Part shown: in pieces, positions 14,214 through 21,298 of the stretch
Layout: each line of letters opens with the position of its first letter
How positions within the stretch are numbered: the first letter of the stretch is position 1
DNA from: Rugosimonospora acidiphila
GTDB taxonomy: Bacteria > Actinomycetota > Actinomycetes > Mycobacteriales > Micromonosporaceae
Length of the DNA stretch: 64,000 nt
Direction: 5' to 3'
Assembly: GCF_039543385.1 (NCBI RefSeq)
Contig: NZ_BAABJQ010000012.1
Span: forward strand, 186,001 to 250,000
The notes under the pieces: model-generated
What the model was told of the DNA's origin: nothing
Seen by the model: the letters and a program-made list of their open reading frames with translations, nothing else
Databases searched by the model: none
Position numbers and translations under genes: made by a program

Positions 14214-16214
14214 TCACTCCGCGGCGGTGCCGGTCGGGACGGTGGCCCGCCGCGGCCGGTACATGGCGACGGCCCGGCGGGTCAGGCCCTCGACCAGGGC
14301 GTCGTTGACCAGCACGTCGAGCAGTACCCCGGCACCCGGTACCAGCCGGGAGGCCAGCCGCCGGCCGGCTCCGCGCAGCCCCACGGACAGCAGCCGACCC
14401 GCCGACCGGCCCGGTGCCACCCCGGTGTCGCGGGTCGCCGCCAGCGCCTCCCGGGAGCCCGCGAGGTCGGCGCGTACCCGCAGCAGGACCAGCAGCTCGG
14501 CGGCCCGGTCCGGGGCGCACGGGTCTTGCCCGTAGGCGGCGGCGATGTGCAGCACCAGCCGGGCCTGCAGCCAACCGAGCGCGGCGGCCTGGCCGATTTC
14601 GCGGGCGATGACCCCGGCGAGCGCACCCTGCCTGGCCTGGCTGCCGAACCGGCGCCCGGCGGCCCGGGCGATCCCGTCGTCGGTGGCGCCCGGGTAGGTG
14701 GCGCGCAGCCACGCGGTGTGCCGGGCGGCCTCGGGCCCCAGCCGCTCGACGGCGGCGAGGGCGAGCAGTTCGGGGGCGTGGGTGGGGTCACCCCGCAGCC
14801 GGTCCCAGAGCAGGATTTCGAGCGGGGTGCCGGCGGTACCGGCGCCGGACCCGGATTGGGCCGCTTGCTGCCTTTCGGCGTCCTCGGGCCCGGCGGTGGT
14901 CCCCGGCGGGGCGATGCTCCCGGGCGGGGCGATGGTCCCGGGCGGGGCGTCGTGCCCCGGTCCGGTGTCGGTCGGCGCGGCGGTTGCGGAGGCGGCCCTC
15001 CGGGGCGCGGCCTTCTTCGCCGCCTTCCTGGCGGTCGCCTTCTTCCCCGGCGCCTGTGCCGGTGTCGGCGCCTGCGCCTGCGCCGATGCCGGTGTCGATG
15101 TGGCGGCGGGCTCATCCAGCCCGGCGGGCTCATCCTGCCCGGCGGGGTTGCCGTCGGCGAGGCTTGGAATGATTTCCGGCTTATTATCCGGAACGACCGG
15201 ATTGGTGCGGGTGGGCCGGTAGTCGGGGTCGGAACCGGAGCGCTGGCCGGGGATGTTCGCCCGAGGCACGGGGCGATCGCGCGGGGGCTCGGCGTCCGCG
15301 GGGTGGGCACGCGGGGGTTCGGCGTCCGCGGGGCGGGCGCGCGGGGGTTCGGGGCTGATCGGCCGGGTGCGTGGGGGTTCGGCCCCCGTCATGCGGGTGC
15401 GCGGGGGCTCGGGGCTGGTGGGGCGGGTGCGCGGGGGTTCGGGGCTGGTGGGCCGGGTCTGCCGCGGGGCGGCCTTCGCCGGCGGGGTGCGGAAGGGCTG
15501 GCCGGTCGCGCGGGCGCGCGGTGTGGGGCGCCGAGCGGGCGGCTCGGGGTGCTCGGCCGGCGGCTCTGGGCCCTCGGCCGGCGGCTCTGAGCCTTCCGCT
15601 GACGGCTCCGGGCCTCGGCCGGGCGGTTCGGGGCGCCGGGCGGGGGATCCGGGGTGCTCTGCTGGCGGTTGAGCGTGCTCGGCGGGCGGTCCGGCGTCTG
15701 CGGCAACCGAGTCCGTGCCGGCGGCCGCCACCGCATTGCCCTCGGCGTCCGCCGCGCCGTTCGGCCGAAGACCGTTCGGGCCGAGGTCATCCGGGCCGAG
15801 GTCATCCGGGTCGAGATCGTCAGGACCGAGATCATCCGGGGTGAGCGTGGCGGGATCAGGGTCGCCCGGGGTCAGGTCGTCGGGGGTGAGGTCATCGAGC
15901 TCGGGCGGCGGGAGCGGGGGTGGGATCACCGGCTCCATGAAGAGGGCCGCGGGGGGCGTGCGCCGCTCCGGAGGCTTGGCCTGCTCGGGCGGCTTGGTCC
16001 GTTCGGGGGACGTGGCCTGCTCGGGAGGGGTGGCCTGCTCGGGAGGTGTGGCCTGCTCGGAGGACGTGGCCCGCTCGGGGGGTGTGCGCCGCTGGGGAGG
16101 CACGGGCCGCTCGCGGTGGCCCGGTTGCGCCGGGGGCACGGATCGCGCGGGACGCTTGGCCGCCGGATCCCTGGGCGGGTTTTCGCGCCGCGGTGTCCTG
16201 CTGTCGTCCTCCAT
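14214..16214 (-). CDS. Large disordered repeat protein with C-terminal EcsC-like domain
   Basis: A 666-residue protein. The first about 440 residues are low-complexity Pro/Glu/Arg: PPEQAT repeats, an acidic stretch of Asp-Asp-Leu repeats (about 115-155), 10-residue repeats of the TRPTSPEPPR type (about 255-320), and a Lys/Ala-rich tract AGKKATARKAAKKAAP-like, reminiscent of histone H1-like tails. The last about 200 residues resemble the EcsC family, with LGWLQARLVLHIAAAYGQDP and a glycine-rich helical end. EcsC-like proteins are membrane-associated with unclear function. The basic tail could bind DNA or acidic polymers. It converges with the CPBP protease gene. Confidence 0.7.
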   Translation of the reverse strand: MEDDSRTPRRENPPRDPAAKRPARSVPPAQPGHRERPVPPQRRTPPERATSSEQATPPEQATPPEQATSPERTKPPEQAKPPERRTPPAALFMEPVIPPPLPPPELDDLTPDDLTPGDPDPATLTPDDLGPDDLDPDDLGPDDLGPNGLRPNGAADAEGNAVAAAGTDSVAADAGPPAEHAQPPAEHPGSPARRPEPPGRGPEPSAEGSEPPAEGPEPPAEHPEPPARRPTPRARATGQPFRTPPAKAAPRQTRPTSPEPPRTRPTSPEPPRTRMTGAEPPRTRPISPEPPRARPADAEPPRAHPADAEPPRDRPVPRANIPGQRSGSDPDYRPTRTNPVVPDNKPEIIPSLADGNPAGQDEPAGLDEPAATSTPASAQAQAPTPAQAPGKKATARKAAKKAAPRRAASATAAPTDTGPGHDAPPGTIAPPGSIAPPGTTAGPEDAERQQAAQSGSGAGTAGTPLEILLWDRLRGDPTHAPELLALAAVERLGPEAARHTAWLRATYPGATDDGIARAAGRRFGSQARQGALAGVIAREIGQAAALGWLQARLVLHIAAAYGQDPCAPDRAAELLVLLRVRADLAGSREALAATRDTGVAPGRSAGRLLSVGLRGAGRRLASRLVPGAGVLLDVLVNDALVEGLTRRAVAMYRPRRATVPTGTAAE
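15270..15475 (-). repeat. Degenerate 30-bp tandem repeats in the EcsC-like gene
   Basis: About seven units of 30 bp encode Pro-Glu-Pro-Pro-Arg-(Thr/Ala)-Arg-Pro-x-x. The spacing is a multiple of three, so unit gain or loss keeps the frame. Confidence 0.75.
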
Positions 16215-16350
16215 GCGCCCCGAGGGTAGCCGTCCTCGGCGCGGTTCGCGTGCTGGCGAGCGGGCCGTTCGGCAATTGCCTGAGGTTCTGTTTTGCCCGG
16301 GACGGCAGCCGCCCTGTATCCTCGACCGGCGACGGTCCTAGGGCCGTCCA

Positions 16351-16441
16351 GGAGGCTTCGCCTAGTCTGGTCTATGGCGCCGCACTGCTAATGCGGTTGG
16401 GGTCTTAAAGCCCCTCCCGGGTTCGAATCCCGGAGCCTCCG
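16351..16441 (+). tRNA. tRNA-Ser (anticodon GCU)
   Basis: Acceptor stem GGAGGCT/AGCCTCC, anticodon GCT at 16387-16389, a long variable arm, T-loop GGTTCGAATCC and discriminator G at 16441. No CCA is encoded. A tRNA-Arg gene follows after 35 nt. Confidence 0.95.
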
Positions 16442-16476
16442 CGCAAAACCCAGTATGTACACTGGTTCAGGTTCCA

Positions 16477-16549
16477 GCGCCCGTAGCTCAACGGATAGAG
16501 CATCTGACTACGGATCAGAAGGTTGGGGGTTCGAGTCCCTCCGGGCGCA
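16477..16549 (+). tRNA. tRNA-Arg (anticodon ACG)
   Basis: Acceptor stem GCGCCCG/CGGGCGC, D-arm TAGCTCAACGGATAGAGCA, anticodon ACG at 16510-16512 in a TCTGA/TCAGA stem, T-loop GTTCGAGTC, discriminator A at 16549. The wobble A would be deaminated to inosine to read CGN codons. Confidence 0.96.
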
Positions 16550-16557
16550 CAAGACTC

Positions 16558-16593
16558 AAAAAGCCCTCTCACCTGCGGGTGGAGGGCTTTTTT
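16558..16593. terminator. Intrinsic terminator of the tRNA-Ser/tRNA-Arg unit
   Basis: AAAAAGCCCTC (16558-16568) pairs with GAGGGCTTTTTT (16582-16593) around a 13-nt loop. The T-run on both strands makes it a classical bidirectional terminator, which is rare in this window. Confidence 0.92.
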
Positions 16594-16694
16594 GATCAGC
16601 GGTCACCCCTGCCGGCGACCCGGGCTGCGGCTCGCGGGTCATCCTCACCCGTTACCTCGACGAGGCCTTGGCCATGCGCCCGAACCTCAGGGCG

Positions 16695-17093
16695 TTACGG
16701 CCGGGTGGGACCGAGCAGATCCCACCGATTGCCGGCGATGTCGAGGAACACCGCGACCCGGCCGTACGGTTCGGTGCGCGGGGCTCCCACGAACCGCACA
16801 CCGGCCGAGACCATCCGGGCGTACGCCGCGTCGAAGTCGTCGACCCTCAGGAACAGCGCGACGCGCCCGGCGACCTGATTGCCGACGGCCGCCACCTGGC
16901 GCTCACCGTCGGCGCGGGCGAGCAGGATGCCCGTCTCGGCGCCCGGTGGCCGCACGACCACCCAGCGCTTCGAGCGCCCGTCGGTGGTCAGCGCCGGCGA
17001 GTCCTCGACCAGGTCGAAGCCCAGCGCGCCGGTGAAGAACGCGATGGCCGGGTCGTACTCTTCCACGACGATGGTGACCAGGTCGATGCGCAT
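16695..17093 (-). CDS. VOC-superfamily (glyoxalase/bleomycin-resistance-like) protein
   Basis: A 132-residue cytoplasmic protein with two beta-alpha-beta-beta-beta modules: MRIDLVTIVVEEYDPAIAFF with ALGF near the N-terminus, and VDDFDAAYARMVSAGVRF followed by VAVFLDIAGNRWDLLG at the end. Such proteins are metal-dependent lyases, dioxygenases or drug-binding proteins, and the substrate cannot be inferred. ATG 17093 starts the first strand; a longer frame to 17147 lacks family character. The 38-nt gap to the SDR gene on the same strand allows co-transcription. Confidence 0.85.
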   Translation of the reverse strand: MRIDLVTIVVEEYDPAIAFFTGALGFDLVEDSPALTTDGRSKRWVVVRPPGAETGILLARADGERQVAAVGNQVAGRVALFLRVDDFDAAYARMVSAGVRFVGAPRTEPYGRVAVFLDIAGNRWDLLGPTRP

Positions 17094-17130
17094 CCGCCCA
17101 GGGTAGGTGGTGGAGGGCCGGGACGAGAGA

Positions 17131-17886
17131 TCAGACGAGCAGCCCACCGGTCGCTCGGATGTTCTGACCGGTGATCCATTGCGCGTCGGGCCCGGTGAGC
17201 AGGAGCACGACCCCGGCGATGTCGTCCGGCCGGCCCAGCCGGCGCAGGGCGGCCAGCGCGGCGGTCTGGGCCGCCGCCTCCGGTGGGTTGCTCGCCCGGA
17301 ACAGGTCGGTGTCGGTGGCCCCGGCCGAGACGGTGTTGACGGTGATGCCCCGAGGACCGAACTCCCGGGCGGCCACCGCGGTGAACTGTTCGAGGGCCGC
17401 CTTGCTGGCGCAGTACAGCGCCAGCCCCGGCCCGGGCAGCACGGTGTTGAGGGTGGACACGTTGATGACCCGCCCGCCGTCGCGCAGCACGGTCGCGGCC
17501 TCCCGCATGGCCAGCAGCGGAAACTTGGCGTTGACGGTCATCACCCGGTCGAACTCCGGCCCGGTGATGTCGGCGATCGGCGAGAGCGGGTTGATCGCGG
17601 CGTTGTTGACCAGGATGTCGAGGCCGTCGCGGACCGGCTCGAACATCGCGTGGAGGTTGGACAGGTCGGCCTGGTCGGCGCGGACCGCCGTCACGCCGTC
17701 GAACCGGCCGGCGAGGTCGTCGGCCTCGGCCCGGCTGTTGACGTAGGTGAAGACGACGCGGGCGCCGGCCTCGGCGAGCCGGGTCACGATGGCCCGTCCG
17801 ATGCCCCGGGAACCGCCCGTCACCAGCGCGGTCTTGCCCGAGAGTGCCGTCTTGCCCGAGAGCGCCGTCCTGCCGGAGAACTCCAT
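17131..17886 (-). CDS. Short-chain dehydrogenase/reductase
   Basis: A 251-residue classical SDR. The NAD(P) motif TALVTGGSRGIGRA is near residue 20, NNAAINP near 95, the catalytic Ser in INVSTLN, YCASK for the Tyr/Lys pair, and a C-terminal WITGQNIRATGG. The segment SG(K/R)TAL before the first strand occurs three times, from an 18-bp tandem triplication at about 17830-17886, which lengthens the N-terminus by 12 residues compared with relatives. The ATG 17886 lies 11 nt after the AraC-type gene, so the two form an operon and that regulator may control it. The substrate is unknown. Confidence 0.9.
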   Translation of the reverse strand: MEFSGRTALSGKTALSGKTALVTGGSRGIGRAIVTRLAEAGARVVFTYVNSRAEADDLAGRFDGVTAVRADQADLSNLHAMFEPVRDGLDILVNNAAINPLSPIADITGPEFDRVMTVNAKFPLLAMREAATVLRDGGRVINVSTLNTVLPGPGLALYCASKAALEQFTAVAAREFGPRGITVNTVSAGATDTDLFRASNPPEAAAQTAALAALRRLGRPDDIAGVVLLLTGPDAQWITGQNIRATGGLLV

Positions 17887-17897
17887 GCGGCCGGACG

Positions 17898-18734
17898 CTA
17901 CGCGTGGGCGGCCCGGACGTCTTGAAGGAATGCGCACAGCTGCCGAGGGGTGACGCCGGCCATCGCTCGCGTCTCGCGGGTGAGGTGCGGCTGGTCGGCG
18001 TACCCGCTCTCGATCGCCGTGCGCGGCAGGTCCGTACCCGTGCCGAGCAGGTGCACGGCGCGCTGGAACCGGGCGACCCGCGCCACGGTCGCCGGGGACA
18101 GGCCGATCCGGCGCCGGAAACCGACTTCGAGGTAGCGGCGGCTGACGCCGAGTTCGCCGGCGACGGTGCCCACCCGTGGCCGGCCCGTGCCGCGCTGCAG
18201 CCGCCACCAAGCCTCGGTGATCAGCTGGTCGCGCGGCCGGTCCTTCGCCGCCCACCGGGCCGAACGGCCGGCGACGGCCCAGGCGGCCAGCCGGTCGTCG
18301 AGCAGCGCGAAGCGGCTGGGGAAGTCCGGTGCGGCGGCCAGCCGTTCGGCCAGCTCGGCGGCGCGGTGACCGAGGACGTCCGCCAGTCGGGCGGTCCGGC
18401 CGGCCAACTCCGGCATGGGCACGCCGAGCAGGGCGGACACCCCGGCCGGGGTGAGGCCGACGGAGACCCCGTGCCCCCATCCGGTCTGCCCCTGAGTCGA
18501 CGCGGTGCCGCGCGCCCCGGTGACCAGCCCGTACGGGCCGTCGAGGTCGATGATCAGAGTGGTGAGGTTCATCGGCAGGATCCGGTGCCGTACGGGCTGT
18601 CCGGAGCCGGAGCGGAATCCGCCGTACCCGAGCACGTACGGCCGCAGCCGCGGATGGGGTGGCCGGACGACCGACTCGCACGGCGCGGGCTGCGGCCCGG
18701 CCGGTACGGAGTGCAGGTGCGTCAGCGTGGCCAC
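17898..18734 (-). CDS. AraC-family transcriptional regulator
   Basis: A 278-residue protein with an N-terminal sensing region (HPRLRPYVLGYGGF, then a central part resembling the DUF6597 type of domain) and a C-terminal double HTH (about 185-270: VGTVAGELGVSRRYLEVGFRRRIGLSPATVARVARFQRA). The second helix-turn-helix contains ESGYADQPHLTRETRAMAGVTP, matching the AraC/XylS signature. The SDR gene follows after 11 nt and is the likely target or partner. The gene ends of this pair and the DivIVA-like gene are on the same strand, but the start here lies 9 nt downstream of that gene's stop, so read-through is possible. Confidence 0.9.
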   Translation of the reverse strand: MATLTHLHSVPAGPQPAPCESVVRPPHPRLRPYVLGYGGFRSGSGQPVRHRILPMNLTTLIIDLDGPYGLVTGARGTASTQGQTGWGHGVSVGLTPAGVSALLGVPMPELAGRTARLADVLGHRAAELAERLAAAPDFPSRFALLDDRLAAWAVAGRSARWAAKDRPRDQLITEAWWRLQRGTGRPRVGTVAGELGVSRRYLEVGFRRRIGLSPATVARVARFQRAVHLLGTGTDLPRTAIESGYADQPHLTRETRAMAGVTPRQLCAFLQDVRAAHA

Positions 18735-18743
18735 CGTCGTCGA

Positions 18744-20306
18744 CTACTCGGTGTCGGTCGCGACCCTCCCCGGCTCCGGGCCCCGCTGCGCGGGGATGCC
18801 GCGGTCGGCCTCGAGTCCGGAATGGAGGGTGACGCCGGCCGGCACCCACGGGTTGAACTCGGGCGCTGCCGCGCCGGGCTCGGGGTGGCCGACCGGGGAC
18901 TCGACGGCCTCTCCGGCCGCGTGCTCGATGCCCGCCTGCGCGATGCCGGCCGGCTCGTTGCCCTGGTGACCGTTGCCGTTCTGCTCAGCGGCCAGCTGCT
19001 CGGCCGCGGAGCCGGCGGCCTGCCGGGCGGCCAGCAGCACCTGCGGGTACTCGCCGGTGTCGGCGCCATGTGCGGCGGCGGCCATCACGGCGGCCGCGGC
19101 CAGGTCGGCCACCCGCTTCGCCTCGGCCTTCACCCGGGCCCGGGTCTCCTTGGCGTGCCGCTCCGCCGATTCGGCCGCCCGCCGAGCCTCCTCCAGCCGG
19201 TTGAGCTCGGAGGTCAGGTCCTGACGGAGCTCGCCGAGGCGCTGCTGCAACTGAATGACCTCTTGCTCGGCCGTTGCCGACTCCTGGCGGGTCTGGCCCA
19301 GCCGGGTGGAAGCGGACTCCAGCTCGCTCTGCACCTGGGTCAGGGTCTGCTGCCGGGTCTGGATCTCCTGCTGGACGATGCCGAGCTGCTGCTGGTGGGT
19401 CGCGTGCTGCTCGTCGGCGCGGCGGCGCAGGTCGGCCGTGTATTGCTGGGTCTCGGCGTGCATCGCGGCGGTCTTCTGCTCGGCGACGGTGCGCTTGTGG
19501 TTCAGCTCCCGTTCGGACGCCGCGTGGCGTTCGGTGATGTCCCGCTCCACGGCGGCGCGCCGCTCACCGACCTCCCGCTCCACGCTGGCCTGCCACTGGC
19601 CCAGGTCCTGCTGCGTCTGGGCGCGCATCGCCTCGACCTCCTGCTGGGCCTGCGTGCGAGCCGCGTCGATCAGACCGGCGGCATCGGTGCGCGCCTGCTC
19701 GAGCTGCTGGGCGCTCTGCTCGCCGATCCGCTTCGCCTCCTGCAGCGCGCCCTCGTGAACGGCCTCGCCGTCGGCGCGCAACCGGTCGATGAGCTCGCGT
19801 ACCTCGGCGAGCTCGGCCTGGTGGGCGTTGCGGCGCTCGTCGTGTGACTTGTCGTACTCGGCGCGCTGAGCGTTCAGCTCGGTCTCGAGGTCCTGCAGCG
19901 CCTGGGCGGCACGGTCGCGGGAGTCGGAGAGCACCTTCTCCGCCTCGGCCTGGTGCTCGGCCGCCCGCTGCGCGCTGGTGTTGGTGATCGCCTCGGCCTG
20001 CTTCTCGGCCAGGGCCAGGATCTGGTCGACCATCGGACCCAGGTGCCGGAAGGACGCCCGGTCCACGTGCGCCGGCCGCTGGTGCAGCTCGATCAGCTCC
20101 GACTGCATCTGCTGGAGCTGGTTGGCCATGTCCTGCACCTGGGCGAATGCCTGCTCGCGTTCGGTCGCCAGCGTCGCGATGTCGCGCTCCACCTGCGCGA
20201 CGAACCGGTCCACCTGCTGCTTGTCGTAGCCGCGCCGGACCATCTCGAAGCTCGGACGCGGGGCAGCGTCTTCCCGAACCGCGAACAGATCTCCGCCGTG
20301 GGACAT
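18744..20306 (-). CDS. DivIVA/Scy-like long coiled-coil protein
   Basis: A 520-residue protein starting with a DivIVA-like membrane-binding segment (RPSFEMVRRGYDKQQVDRFVAQVERDI) followed by about 360 residues of almost continuous coiled coil rich in Ala, Glu, Gln and Arg. The last about 90 residues are disordered and acidic/Gly-rich. Actinobacterial proteins of this layout (DivIVA, Scy, FilP types) form polar or cell-division-associated scaffolds. The length is between DivIVA and Scy, so it is best called a DivIVA-domain coiled-coil protein. ATG 20306 directly precedes the domain. Confidence 0.82.
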   Translation of the reverse strand: MSHGGDLFAVREDAAPRPSFEMVRRGYDKQQVDRFVAQVERDIATLATEREQAFAQVQDMANQLQQMQSELIELHQRPAHVDRASFRHLGPMVDQILALAEKQAEAITNTSAQRAAEHQAEAEKVLSDSRDRAAQALQDLETELNAQRAEYDKSHDERRNAHQAELAEVRELIDRLRADGEAVHEGALQEAKRIGEQSAQQLEQARTDAAGLIDAARTQAQQEVEAMRAQTQQDLGQWQASVEREVGERRAAVERDITERHAASERELNHKRTVAEQKTAAMHAETQQYTADLRRRADEQHATHQQQLGIVQQEIQTRQQTLTQVQSELESASTRLGQTRQESATAEQEVIQLQQRLGELRQDLTSELNRLEEARRAAESAERHAKETRARVKAEAKRVADLAAAAVMAAAAHGADTGEYPQVLLAARQAAGSAAEQLAAEQNGNGHQGNEPAGIAQAGIEHAAGEAVESPVGHPEPGAAAPEFNPWVPAGVTLHSGLEADRGIPAQRGPEPGRVATDTE

Positions 20307-20549
20307 GCGTCATCCTCCATACCGTCGCCGAGCGCTGCCGGCGGATGAGCCACGCCGCGGGCATGAGGTGGGCGCGGCCGACGGACAATGCCGTCCGCCT
20401 GCACGTGCGCCACGCTACCGCCGAGGAGGGTCCGTCCATAACCCCGCCCCGCGTACCAGTCAGCGACGATCGCGTCTGGGTGAACCTCGCGTATCCGGGC
20501 GGACTACTCGCCGTGGCGAGCGGGCCGTTCCAAGCAGGCGATGCGGCCC

Positions 20550-20795
20550 CTACTTCGCGGCGTCCGGATGGCCGGGCGTACCGGAGGTCCCACCGGTACC
20601 GCCGGACGAGCCGCCGGACAGGCTCGAACCGTCGTCCTCCACGACGCTGTCCCCCTCGTCCCGGGCGACTCCCTCGGGCCGCCGGTCCACCTCGACCTCG
20701 GTCCGGGTCAGCGGCGGATCGTCCCCGGCCGCCGGCCGCTCGGCGGGCTGCTTCCCGGCGCGTACCCCGTCACCCACCACGACTCCCCTCGACAT
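20550..20795 (-). CDS. Putative small hydrophilic protein
   Basis: An 81-residue acidic, Gly/Ser-rich protein starting MSRGVVVGDGVRAG, with an LTRTEVEVDRRPEGVARDEG segment of more ordered look. I do not recognise a family, but similar short disordered proteins occur near DivIVA-like genes in actinobacteria. A GTG at 20804 would add three residues. There is no clear Shine-Dalgarno. Codon positions are GC-rich in the third base, which supports coding only weakly. Confidence 0.4.
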   Translation of the reverse strand: MSRGVVVGDGVRAGKQPAERPAAGDDPPLTRTEVEVDRRPEGVARDEGDSVVEDDGSSLSGGSSGGTGGTSGTPGHPDAAK

Positions 20796-20804
20796 GTTCC
20801 GCAC

Positions 20805-21298
20805 CGCCCGCTACCCGGGAAACGACCCGTCAAACCGCGGACTCCCGGCTGGTGGCGGCCGGAGGTGTGGTCGCGTCGCGCCCGAGTCGGGCGGAATTAA
20901 GCCGGTACCCCGCTAAAGTGTCTTTCTCGATTTCTCCACGCGGCGAAGTCCTCCGTAATAGGCGTGATTCCTCGCGCCGCCCGAGAGCCGAATTCGGCGA
21001 CCCTCCGGCTATTAACGCCGAGTCTTCCCGCGATTTCGGACGGTGATCGCCCCCGGCTTTCCCACCCCTGAAGCCGGGGTGCGCGGGTGAATGGCGGGGG
21101 AACGTCCGGTTAGCGATCACTCCCAGTCATCTCCTTGCGCGCGAACGGCTGCGGCGGTCCCGCGAGCGGTCCGGCCGCAGTCGATCGGCGGCCACTCCGT
21201 CGTTCAGCCAGCTTTCCGTCAACCCGGTTGCTGGCCGATTGTTGAATCGAATATCGTCAGCCGGTCCTATTGACACTTGTTCCAGAATCGGGGGTTCA
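20805..21298. other. Intergenic region without recognisable gene
   Basis: Nearly 500 nt contain no convincing coding frame. Base composition is less GC-rich than the flanks. A CACCCC/GGGGTG hairpin lies at about 21065-21083, similar in look to hairpins that flank IS200/IS605-type elements, but no transposase or TnpB is present. The last 60 nt must hold the promoter of the secreted protein that starts at 21299, and its leader reads GGGGGTTCA just before ATG. Confidence 0.5.

Noticed and set aside
16351..16441. Second att site of the element in tRNA-Ser(GCU)
   Set aside because: Only the general tRNA-Ser sequence is shared with the gene at 1071; no element-like genes or long identical 3' segment are next to it.
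21060..21095. IS200/IS605-type element end
   Set aside because: Only one short hairpin resembles such ends; no transposase, TnpB or second end is present.
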